NCBI GenBank assembly: GCA_940337035.1
Contig: OW679197.1
Coordinates: 54,023,903-54,087,902 of the forward strand
Origin: Agriotes lineatus
Lineage: Eukaryota; Arthropoda; Insecta; Coleoptera; Elateridae
Direction of reading: 5' to 3'
Length of the DNA: 64,000 nucleotides
The notes under the pieces are model-generated. The model worked only from the letters and a program-made list of their open reading frames with translations, was not told the DNA's origin and searched no databases. Below are positions 12,466-23,659 of this stretch, one piece after another (the first letter of the stretch is position 1; every line of letters starts with the position of its first letter). The translations under genes were made by a program, and so were the position numbers.

Positions 12466-12799
12466 AGGGGGCGGCCACGGTGGATCTGCGACGGGAGGGA
12501 AGCACACGAAAAAGTTAAAAGAGGACCACAAAAATCATATAATTGAGTGGTGGTACAACGATGCGCAAGACTTGGGGGGGGGGGGGTCAGACTGATGTAG
12601 ACTCTCAAGGGGATCACGAGGAACGAGAAACGAGAAAAAAGGTTGAGAATGAATTGTCTAGCCTACATCATCACTGGCCGCTACACAAGGTTATCAAAGA
12701 AAGGTATTGTCCAGCCAATAACGTTAATATCCATCATAATGCACAGCGCCGCCCATAATTGTCCTAACGGCTGCTGGCTGAGTGCGAAATAAATAAAAT

Positions 12800-14195
12800 A
12801 ATTTAAAAAAAAATAAAAATAATAGGCAATGCTAACGCTATTATGTTGTTTCCGTTTACTATTTGTTGCAATATTTACAATTGAGAAATACTAAATACAT
12901 ACTTATTTATAAGTACACAGAAATGGTTAAAATACACTTTTATGGACATTTCAGTTCATTTTTAATTGTAGCGTACCTTCTATAAAGGTAAAGTGGCTTG
13001 AGGTAGGTCACGAACACGTTAACGTCTTGTGTAAAGCCGGGTCTACACGTCGGTTACGCGGTTTCAAGCTGGTAAAGACAGTTTTCGTAATTCTAATTAC
13101 TAAAGCTTGAAAAAGATGATTAAAATTGTAACAGCCCTTTTTGATTTTGCCGTTTGCGGCTTATTGCTGGCTCCATGCATTTCGAGAGTAGAACTAACTT
13201 TATTCGAAATGCGACACAACTTCGGCCGTTAAGAGTGTGGAGTCACCGAATGCTAGGAAGTATTTCCAGCTTTCTGAAGCGGTGGGCAGCTATTTGCAAC
13301 CCTGCACGTGTTCACTGGGCCGTTGTCGACCTTAAGGTAGGTGTTTTCCCTTTGAGTTAATGGTGCCAACGATGTAATCCGCGTTTAGGTCTGTTAGGAA
13401 ACGCCTCGTTACAATAGGAACCGCTGGAGACGTTTTCTTACTTTCCTTGTGCGCAGGCTCATTCGCCATCTGGACCGCTCCCGCTCGTTAAAGGTAGAAT
13501 TTGCCCCACTCTTCAGCATATTCAGTATTGAGAGTTCCTTGCTGAAGTGACGAATTACTGCCGGGAAACCAACATGGCATTACCTATATTTTGTAACTTT
13601 CTTTAGTAATCACAAATTATGAATAAAAATAGTGTGAATGGATGTTTTCTTGGAATTTAAAAGGTGGGCACCAAAAAATGCACTTTTTATTTGATGCGGC
13701 ATTGTATATGTTTATCTTTGTTGCACTTGTATTATCGTGAGGACTCTCGAATAAACTGGTGTCGTGGTTCAAGCTTTTTACCAGCGCTAACAGGCTGCTT
13801 TTCAGTTAGAAAGAGTTTTGTCGCTGGTCAGTTCTTGCTTTTGAGCTTCAACATTTAAACCGCTTTCCAGCCCTGCATGCTGTTTGAAGCGCGCAATTTG
13901 CTTTCGAGATAAAATTTTACAACTTTTGTTTTTCTCACTTGTAGCATGTAGCTTGTTTATTTTTTAACGAATAACCTCATAGATAATTTACATTTAACAA
14001 CCCGGTTTAATATTATGAGCCTTTATTAAACAAATTGGATTATTTATTGCCAGGCTCCTTGCATTGAGCCTGATTTAACGTGTGTGGCGCCTTTACCTTC
14101 ATTTTGTTGTATTATTCAAGCGTATTCAAACAGTTTAATCATTATTATTCGCTACTACTGGTACGTTATGTTTTGTTTGCCTTATACCTGCCCGT
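12800..14195. other. Non-coding DNA upstream of the LTR remnant
   Basis: No supported gene is seen. Part of 13760-14195 may belong to the LTR described next, but I could not define its left end. The frame at 13154-13360 has no recognised content. Confidence 0.25.
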
Positions 14196-14199
14196 TTTT

Positions 14200-14455
14200 A
14201 GAGTATAGGTTAGTGTACGCTAAAAACTGAATACGGTGAGTTTTATTTGGACTGTGAGTTTGACTGGTTTTGCTATCGTGGTTGACGATTGACACCCTTT
14301 TATATTTTACTTCATTTTATTTCATTGAATAAATTTAAGAATCATTGTCCGATCCTTATTCCTGACAAAAAATCCGCTGAGAGTCCGATTTGAAATCCTT
14401 TTATTGAAGGGCAGTACACACACATGGCACCCAACGTGGGGCCAGATTAAGTTGA
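14200..14455 (+). mobile_element. 3' part of an LTR with tRNA-Lys-type primer-binding site
   Basis: TGGCACCCAACGTGGGGCC at about 14435-14453 matches, with one change, the primer-binding site complementary to the 3' end of tRNA-Lys used by many LTR retroelements. The bases before it end in CACACACA, as expected for an LTR ending in CA. A polyadenylation-like GAATAAATT lies about 110 bases upstream. No gag or pol frame follows: the sequence runs into an (ATT)n tract and AT-rich DNA. This is the 5' LTR edge of a largely deleted retrotransposon. The LTR start and family cannot be fixed here. Confidence 0.55.
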
Positions 14456-14476
14456 TTATTATTATTATTATTATTA
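14456..14476. repeat. (ATT)n microsatellite
   Basis: A short run of ATT/TTA trinucleotides directly follows the primer-binding site and may mark the breakpoint of the lost retrotransposon body. Confidence 0.8.
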
Positions 14477-14479
14477 ACT

Positions 14480-17377
14480 TAAAATGCTGAAATATGTATA
14501 ATTATATTATGATGTAATAATAATCTTCACAGGCACGATACTATAATATTGTACAGTGCTTTTTATTTATTATGTTTCCGCCCATTGGAATTCGTTCCTC
14601 TAATGATTATTACATAAAATGGAAATATGCAAGGGTAGATAGACAAGATAAATCTCAAATTGGGAAGTTGTAGCATATCGTGAAATCCATATTTCAGTTT
14701 AGGAATACTTATTTAAAATGTCAGTATTAATTTACAACCAGAAAGGCAAACCTGATATGATTTAATGTGTCTAATTTATGATCATTTTTAAATTGAAATA
14801 GTACTCTGCTTCCTAGTTTTTTTCTTTCGTGTAGTTTGCGCTAGTTATTTAAAAAAAATAAATACATTTTAGCAATGCAAGAAAAACTAAAGTTGCTAAA
14901 TCTACAATTTAATGTTTGCATGTAACATTATTTTCCCTAGTAAATAAGTGTGGATAAAAGGATAAAACGTGTCGCTTAATTGCTCGTTTATTGATTGTGC
15001 ATAACTGATATCACTAAATAAAATTCAAAACTTAAATTTAACGAGCTTGAACAAGTTGCAGCTACATGATTAGAAAATGCAAAATTCAATAAATTACAAA
15101 TTGAAAGTATCCTACAGTTATTAGTTTCATTCGAACGTTGACTTTTGAGCTAAAATTAGTCCTGTTTCTCCGCGTACGGGCGACCACCCACGCCAAAGCC
15201 AGAAAAAGTTCCAGAAAAGCACTGGCGGTTCTTTAAGGAGGTGGGCTAAGGCAGGTAGTATAAAGCCACTTTTAATAAAATGTGGAAATTTTCATAACCC
15301 GAAGAAACCTTCGCATGCAAAGAGTTTCATAACTTTAATAGTTTGGCATTTAAGGCTGCAGACTGTCTATAAACTGCAGCACAGTTTAGTGCCCGCAGTT
15401 TTCATAAAATTTTAACGTAGCTGTATATAAAATCACTGCATTAAAATTGGAATTATTGGACGTATTGTGTCGAAATTTACAGGTCCGCGCCACGTTTTTA
15501 GCAGGTAAATTCAAACCACGAATTTTAATGTCGAAAATTGGCCGCGCCGCAAAATGAAGTTTTGATGGAGCGGCTTTAATGACGTGAAAACTCGCAATAT
15601 TTCCTCGTTTTATCTAATGTGCGCTTATAAAAAGCAAAGTAGGTTACTGCAGCCGTACAGTTCCCGCGAAAAACAATGCCGGGAACAATTTATTCATAAT
15701 GTATGAAATTTAAATAATCGAAGAAAGTTCCCTCATTCAAAAACTCCACATATATCTCGCTGACAATGGAAAACGCGTATTAGATTTATGGATTGTCAAA
15801 GGTTCAGAACCTTCCGTGTATAAATAACAGAAAATCTATCGGTTTTTTCGGAGAGTCGCATTATCCATTTATTACCGCAGGAAGAATCATAATTTAATGA
15901 ATTCGGCTCAGCAGTTTGTCGAAAAATGGTACCATAAAAAGATTCGCTTTTTATTTACCTCGCTATCGCTACTAATGTCGTGCATTGATTTCTCAGCTAT
16001 TATTCTCCCAGCATTCTGTACGTCAGAAATTATCGTAAATCCAGCCTTTTATCTACAAAATGAAATACTGAAAATATATGTAAATATATTTACTGTATGT
16101 TCATATTTACATAATACACGGTCACTGAAAAGCTGCATCTGCACTTTCAAATATGAAAAGCATCTACTTTAATTAATTGTAAATCAATAATATTATTGAA
16201 GTATCTGTAAACATGTTATTTATATATCTCTCAGCGGTTTTATCAAAGACGTGTACAAAATACGAATATTTGAATTTCCTTTAACCACAGTTCCATAAGA
16301 TTCCTAAAATTACTTAAAGAACAAAGTAAAACAGGTAATATGTGGCACGCGACTGCTACTTGTCAGATTTAGTTTTGCAAACATGGTTGCCAACAGTGCT
16401 AAATAAGTTGCCTATTTTACGCCGTCACGTGGTCTACCTAAAAATCAGCAACCATCGCCTATTTCATTGGATATTCCTTTTAGAATCTTAAATCAAATCT
16501 ATTTTTTTTACTGAAATGTGCACGTCTAATTATCCCTAAATCCCTAAAATTCGAAATAAAACCACTAAATTACTGCGGTTCTTAACAGTTTGGCTTATTT
16601 TCCGACAGAAATAGGGCATCTTGCAGATCGCGGCCGGGCGAATAGCTTAGTAAATTAGCAAAGACCGCGTCTCTGCCAAATTTAGGAAGTCGATAACTAA
16701 ACGTGACTGAAAACGGCCCTAAACGGAGAAAAATGGATAGCGCCGGCAGCTACAAAGCCGAATTTGAAATTTAAAACATCGATTCGGGATTAACTTTAAA
16801 ACTGAAGCTTAAGTCTACGCCTTCAAAACAAATTAGAGAAGTGAGCGTCTTGCTAAGTAGGAAGTTGGCTGCCTGCATAGCCCTACGTTAAAACTAACGC
16901 AAATAACGTAAATCCCATCAAACTCCAAGCGTTATCGGCGATGAGAATTGCTTTTCCGTTAATCAAACCGGCCTGCCCAAACCAATTATATTAAAATTTC
17001 ATAGTATCGCGTGGAGAGCTCGCTTATTTTTAGTCGATGGGCACAATTTGTAGCGCCGCAAAAGGGCAATACTGTAAATATCGTAATTGGCCGGGTGCAT
17101 GATGACATTCCCTGTATCGATGCGACGCCAATTTGAACGGCCTTTTACTTTCAAATTTTTCAATCCACCACATTTTGCACTTTTCAAATTGGATTGTAAA
17201 TAAAAAAGTTACAGAAGATACAGCATCCTGTAGCAGTAAAGTTAGTGTCAATTCCGCCACATGGCAATGAAAAAGTGCCATTTGCAGGCAACCAGGCACA
17301 GTAATAGTACAAAATGACACAAGCATTATTTTAATTAAACTAAAAATACAAATATCTAAGTAGTTGCTACGGCACCT
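14480..17377. other. Single-copy non-coding DNA
   Basis: No domain-bearing reading frame, tandem repeat or terminal inverted repeat was recognised. Stretches near 15130-15880 and 16560-17350 are less AT-rich and free of visible repeats. They could be intronic or regulatory sequence, but the sequence alone does not show it. Confidence 0.3.
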
Positions 17378-17384
17378 GGACACT
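17378..17384. repeat. Putative target-site duplication, left copy (GGACACT)
   Basis: GGACACT at 17378-17384 recurs exactly at 18964-18970, bracketing the foldback element. Seven bases is the duplication length reported for Galileo-type elements of the P superfamily. Confidence 0.6.
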
Positions 17385-18963
17385 TATCCGAATGCCCACA
17401 ACGCACAAAGCGAAACATGTCACATCGCCGAAAACTGTCCAGGGAGGGACACTACTCCGAAAGATGTTCACAACGCCAAAAAATATTCAGGGACATTACA
17501 CCGAAAATGCTCACAACGCAACGCCGAAAAATGCTCACAACGCCGATAGATGTGGAGGGACACTACGGCGAATGACACCCAGATCTCTGAAAACTGTCCA
17601 GGGACACTATACCGAAAAATGCTCACAACGCCGAAAGATGTGGAGCCGAATGATACACACATCGCCGAAAACTGTCCAGCAACACTACGGCGAAAAATGC
17701 TTATGTCGAAAGATGTGGAGGGACACTACACCGAACGATGTCCACACCGCCGAAAACTGTTCAGATACACTACTCCGAAAAATGCTCACAAAGCCAAAAC
17801 ATGTTCACAACGCCGAAAGATGTGAAGGGACATTACGCCGAACGATGCGCACATCGCCGAAAATTGTTCAGGGGCACTACTCTGAAAAACATTCACAACA
17901 CCTAAAAATGCTCACAACGCCGAAAAATGCTCACAACTCCGAAAGAGGTGGAGGGACACTACGCCGAAAGATGCCCACAGCGCCGAAAGATGTCCAGAGG
18001 CACTACTCTGAAAAACGTTCACAACGCCGAAAGATTTGAAAGGACACTACGCCGAATGATGCTCACACCGCCGAAAAATGTCCAGGGAAACTACGTCCAA
18101 AAATACTAACGCCGAAAAATGCTCACAACGCTGAAAAATACTCACTACGCCAAAAATGCTCACAACTCCGAGAGACGTGGAGAGACTACGCCGCACGATG
18201 CCTACATTGCCGAAAACTGTGCAGGGACACTACGTCGAAAGATGTGGAAGGACACTACACCGAAAGATGTCCACACCGCCGAAAACTGTCTAGGGACACT
18301 ACACCCAAAAATGCTCACAACTCCGCAAGATGTGGAGGGACTACGCCGCACGATGCCTACATCGCCGAAAACTGTGCAGGGACACTACGTCGAAAGATGT
18401 GGAAGGACACTACGCCAACAGATGTCCACACCGCCGAAAACTGTCTAGGGACACTACACCCAAAAATGCTCACAACTCCGCAAGATGTGGAGGGACTACG
18501 CCGCACGATGCCTACATCGCCGAAAACTGTGCAGGGACACTACGTCGAAAGATGTGGAAGGACACTACACCGAAAGATGTCCACACCGCCGAAAACTGTC
18601 TAGGGACACTACACCCAAAAATGCTCACAACTCCGCAAGATGTGGAGGGACTACGCCGCACGATGCCTACATCGCCGAAAACTGTGCAGGGACACTACGT
18701 CGAAAGATGTGGAAGGACACTACGCCGACAGATGTCCACACCGCCGAAAACTGTCTAGGGACACTACACCCAAAAATGCTCACAACGCCGAAAGATGTGG
18801 AGGGACGCTACACCGAAAACTGCCCAAGGATATGTTGGCATGGTTCGGCGTTATGTCAATGTACATTTTTCGGGGATGTAGGCACCTTTGGGCGTAGTGT
18901 CCCTTCGCATCTTTCGGCAAGGTGGACACATTTAGGTTTTGGTGTTGTGGGCATTCGGCATTA
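17385..18963. mobile_element. 1.58 kb foldback element filled with CGCCGAAA tandem repeats
   Basis: The left end (TATCCGAATGCCCACAAC) and the complement of the right end (TAATGCCGAATGCCCACAAC) match, and similarity continues for about 85 bases. The termini are therefore inverted. The interior is a tandem array of 19-26 bp words such as CGCCGAAAAATGCTCACAA and CGCCGAAAGATGTGGAGGG. From about 18180 to 18790 these words are organised in a 155-bp higher-order unit repeated about four times. Orientation flips at about 18836. Several long frames (for example 17392-18039) stay open only because the repeat lacks stops, and I reject them as genes. No transposase is present. Confidence 0.75.
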
Positions 18964-18970
18964 GGACACT

Positions 18971-21900
18971 AAACCCCTTTCTAACATGCATAACATTGTT
19001 TTTCTATGTTTCCGGAATGCATTATAGCCTGCCCTACGTTGGTATAATATCAACGAGTCTTAATGATCGAATTTCAATCCATAATCTAAACAACTAGTCC
19101 TCTATAAAAATTTAAATTATTCCTACTTCATCACCGTATAACAATGAAACGATACGTTCAAAAACTACATGAAAATTTATCGAACAAGAATTATACTATG
19201 TGGATATCTATCAATGGTTTTAAATAATTCCAATTGCATTTCCTTTCATTTAGTAATGCAGCTGCCTCCTGAGCATCATTAATGCTTGCCCAACACAGAA
19301 AATGTATAAAAACAGTTTCGGACAAACCGATTGAGAGATTTGACACCATTACAACGACCACCACCGATTGAGAAAACCACTGTCGCACAAGAGCTGAATA
19401 AAAGGGACTAAATGAGTTTAAAACAACCCCAGATAGCATATGACAACGCTCTGAGAAAGAGACTTTAGCAGCATTATTTCACTAAAAGTCTGTCTATATT
19501 AAAGACGAAATAATAGTTCATTTGAAACCCGAAAAATAAGTTAATGGGTATTATCGACACAAAACAAACACTGCCATCATACATTATTTCTAGTACAAAT
19601 ACCTTTATAACGATTGCCTTAGATCAAACAGGAGTAGGTACTGCATCTACTCTCCGCTCTATACATTAAATATTCTAGCGACTCCCTACATGACAACTGG
19701 AACAATCAAAGATCGACTGACAAAACTATGATAAGTGCTTCTACTTATACGCAAGTGCTTATACACTTATACCTTCTTCAATATTAGCAGAATCGACGGA
19801 AAGGTTAAGATAACGAAAAAGTTCGATCGTGCCAAGTTTATCTTAGCGAGATTGTAAAAATCACCAGTTTTTATCTACATTCCAACAAACAGTATGTGAC
19901 ACCCGCATGAAGCTAGGTTGCCAGAGCTGCGGCAGGCAAATTTGGAGAGCTGTACTTAAAGAACAAAAAGAAGAAAATGGCAAGGAGTTCCACTAAGACA
20001 CTAAAGGTGTCAATACGACCCTACGAACAACAAACATGAAGAAACCTGGCTGATCTATAGACTGGAAATAATCATACTGTGCCTGCTTCCGGTGCCAATC
20101 GTAGGTGTCAATTAACTCTCTAAAAATAAGGTTCACACTTGCAACTCTAAATCGATACGAACTGTGTGTTAATACGTTAATAGGAGAATAAAGTTGAATT
20201 TCTTTTGGATTGACACATGAAGGGGTAGTTACTACTTCACCATATTCTTGTAAAATAAATAATACTCTTGATACTCCTTAACCCAATCAATACATACCAA
20301 TGTATTTCAAAATTATTATAAAATGGTGTTTGAATTGACTATTGACTAATAGATGGGAAAGTTGTCATGTCGCAGGTCTTCTGTCAATTAGGAACAATAA
20401 TAATCGTCTGTCTAAGTTGCTAGCTGCACATGTGGAACTACCAATCAACACAACTATTGATAGAAAATAAAATTGAATAAATTATGAACTGTCAAATAAG
20501 GAAGTTGCTAGTTCACAATTCAATTTGATATCTACGAAGGTTGTCAATTGGTAACTCATAATGCTCTCGTTACTGTATGGAAGTGTCAATAAACAGGTTG
20601 AACCGTCAGTAGAATTTTGGGTAACGACGAAGTGTATGGCATATCAATATTAAACCCATCATTCATCCACAGATGAGGAAGTTGCAATTTTCATAACTTC
20701 ATTAACAAAAGGGAGTGACAGTTCCTCGTTACATTGACACACCAGAACAGGAACTGATGTGTGTCACTGTAATACAATGAAAGTAAATTAATGAATCCAC
20801 GACAGATTCACTAGTTGCTCTTTATTCCACTTCTGCCAATTCGAAAATTAATCGAGTTCTGCTTATACATTATGCAAGTGTCAATAAACTTTGACACTGT
20901 CCGTCGACACGAACCATGTGTCACATACAGCATGCACGAACTATTGAATTCGTTATGATTTAACAGATGGGTTAACTGACATTTCATGCATTTCCTGGCC
21001 AGTAAAAAGTACAATTTCGTATCTTTTACGTTAGATATCAAACATTTTCATTTTCTGCTTGTCGACAAAGACTGTAGTACACTTCAAATGATTACAGTAT
21101 GAACGAACTTTCACGAGTTCATTCTGAACTGATTGTGCAGTACATAAGTGGTCATTCCCTGCAATTTCTGTGAATTGAAAAGAATAGTATGTAGTTTTAT
21201 TAAAGATCGATAGTTGATAATGGAATAATCTCTTTGGCATAAATATCGGGTGATACTTTCATTGAGCTATAAATAAGTTGGAATGTGCACTTGTAACTGC
21301 CAGTTCATTTGAACCGAAATACGAACACAGCTCTAAAATGACATATTAGTTTAGTAGACATTAATATTTTATTTTGTTATAAAAAATGACAGTTTGGTAT
21401 TTTCCACGCCTTTCAAAAGTGAATATCATAGTGGCTATACCATGAGCTCGTTGTCCCATTAGTAACTGCTGCTTAGACTGATGTCTCTATGTATAAAATA
21501 CGCACATATACGTAAGATACACGGTTTGGCAATACTTCCGGAGCAGGTATAGCCACCAAATGGTGCAATTCTTCAATAGAGATTTTCTCGCCGTCTACTA
21601 TTTTTGTGACACTTGGACGATGATTTTAATATTTTTTAAATTAAAATTCTAATACTATACAAATTTTATAAAATTTACGAAGAAACTTATCTTTCTATTA
21701 CTGAAGGTCATATTCTCAAAGATGTTAAACAAGTTTCTTTATCATTCAATGAATATGGAAGCAACACCGCTGTGATAAGTTTTGATGGTTGTTGTTAATA
21801 GAGGACAGGGCGAATGACAATCAAGATTCTCGACATCACTCCTTTTGATTTATTCCTTTGACTATAGCTAAAAATCAAACTAAGCTCTCGCACTCGATAA

Positions 21901-22155
21901 TTAAAATTGACTGGGATTTCCTCATGTTTGCAAAATGCCTTGAATTCCTTTTTTGGCAGATTAGAACACAGTCAGTCAGTGGAAGGTTGTTAATTCGAAA
22001 AGTTGTAATTTGAGATGGATTTCACTTCGAGAATACAATACATTAAACACGTGACCCTTTTTAAACCAATTGGAAGCATAAAAACCCTTGGATACATGTG
22101 TACCACAGCGGTGATACAAAAATTCGTATCACCTTATTGTGGTCTGTTGCTATGC
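18971..22155. other. AT-rich non-coding DNA with faint repeats
   Basis: No gene was recognised. Between about 20340 and 21200, phrases of the type GAAGTTGC and GTGTCAATAAAC recur at irregular spacing, perhaps a very old tandem array. This is too weak to map. Confidence 0.25.
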
Positions 22156-22159
22156 AAAA

Positions 22160-22300
22160 GTGTGGTTAGCAGGTTAGGTTTTGCGTCAGTTTGTGTCAAA
22201 ACTGGTTAGCAGGTTAAATTTTGCGTCAGTTTTGACACAAACATACCTAACCTGCTAACCTCGAATTTGACATAGACTTACAGTGCCACCAACCTACATA
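22160..22300. repeat. Palindromic MITE copy with a partly duplicated arm
   Basis: GGTTAGCAGGTTAGGTTTTG is followed by a second, slightly altered copy of the same arm, then by CAGTTTTGACACAAAC and the inverted arm CCTAACCTGCTAACC. The outer flank CGAATTTGACATAGACTTACAGTGCCACCAA matches that of the copy at about 22500, so both belong to one family. Confidence 0.75.
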
Positions 22301-22503
22301 CCATTTGTGTTATTATGGCTGATTATAAAACTCATCATAACTTTGGCCAATAGTAATTGAGAATTTTACTTAGTTACAAGGTATAGATAAACGGATATAC
22401 CCTTGACGACGTGGTATAATCACTTCGGTGTTTCGGTGGGTCCAACAAAGCAACAATAATGGATAATAATTTAAATCTAGAGCCATGATGTAATAACTGT
22501 CTC

Positions 22504-22583
22504 AAATTCGAGGTTATCAGGTTAGGTTTTGCGTCAGTTTTGACACAAACTGACGCAAAACCTAACCTGATAACCTCGAATTT
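22504..22583. repeat. Perfect 37-bp-arm hairpin, MITE of the same family
   Basis: Bases 22504-22540 are the exact reverse complement of 22547-22583, with the 6-base loop TGACAC. The arm contains GGTTAGGTTTTGCGTCAG. The right flank (CATCGACTTACAGTGCCACCAACA) is shared with the copies at 22160 and 55596. Perfect arms suggest a young copy, or one kept identical by gene conversion. Confidence 0.9.
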
Positions 22584-22619
22584 GACATCGACTTACAGTG
22601 CCACCAACATAAGAAATAA

Positions 22620-23655
22620 AATAATTTATTATTCTCGGTCTATTCATTATATAATCGTAACGAATACCACTCGAGCAATCGAAAATAATGATTATTTTCG
22701 ATGCTATTGTGATATAACTGAATATTTTTTTCGCGTTATTTGTTACTTTAGAAGGCATTCACAATAGTCCCTTTAAAGCTTGTATCACTTCAAATTTTCA
22801 AAAACATACAGAGTATTCTATTAAAATAAATTATCGACGACATCGCCCCTCAAAGGATGCTAATTAGATTCAGAGTACATACTGTGTAAACAAGTTAAAA
22901 ATTAGCAGAATGGGCCGAGAACGTCCTACATTGAAGGCTATGATGAACCAAAGCCAATATACGTCTGCTTTTGTTGCAGGTTGAAACACATCGATAACAA
23001 CAATTTAATAGTCACTGCCCATGTGAATTTGACACGAAGGTGCAATTAATTGAAAGCCATCAATAAAGAATTCCCAGGCTAGTTCCGCCGTGCAGATTAT
23101 TACCATGCCCCAGTGAACGACAATGGATCACGTCGTGAGTCATGGACGAACTTAAACATCAAGGTTTAGGTCACAACTTGGATTCGTCCTTTGCCGCGAG
23201 TAAATATTTATCCGGTTTATTTTGGCGTCTTTTTTTAAACGCCGGAGGCCGCAGGTGACGTGCCGGTGCACCGGCGGTTGCTGCACGTACTTACGTAAGC
23301 TTATCGTTATCATAAGTGAAAAAGTTTGCAGGTCACGACCTCGGTCATGAAATCCATACTTAGACTGGGTAGGGTAGAACATGCGGCGGTATTAGAAAGT
23401 AATGGCGCGTGACGGGAATTGAAATCGGTAACAGGCTTAACGTGCGCACGTATATTTATGAAACGTGTACGAACAGACATTTTTATCATACATGCAGATT
23501 GCACGGCAAAATATGGGCTCCCAATTAAATGCCGACTTTCTTGGAATGCTAAATGCCCGCACACACGCGAGTGCGAGCGCCGCGGTCGCACTCTTTCCGT
23601 TTCGTTACCCTGGACATGGACGTGTCTCCAGATTAAATCGTAAAGATCATAGCTA
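22620..23655. other. Non-coding DNA; 23090-23640 comparatively GC-rich
   Basis: No supported gene was found. The part 23090-23640 has more CG dinucleotides than its surroundings and several overlapping open frames on both strands. None of these shows a recognisable domain or splice-flanked exon. It could be a regulatory or unannotated exonic region, but I cannot support either. Confidence 0.3.
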
Positions 23656-23659
23656 TTTC

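Noticed and set aside
17392..18758. Long open frames (up to 215 codons) through the CGCCGAAA repeats
   Set aside because: They arise because the repeat words lack stops. All three plus frames are open in turn, the 155-bp unit is not a multiple of three, and the peptides are low-complexity shadows of each other.
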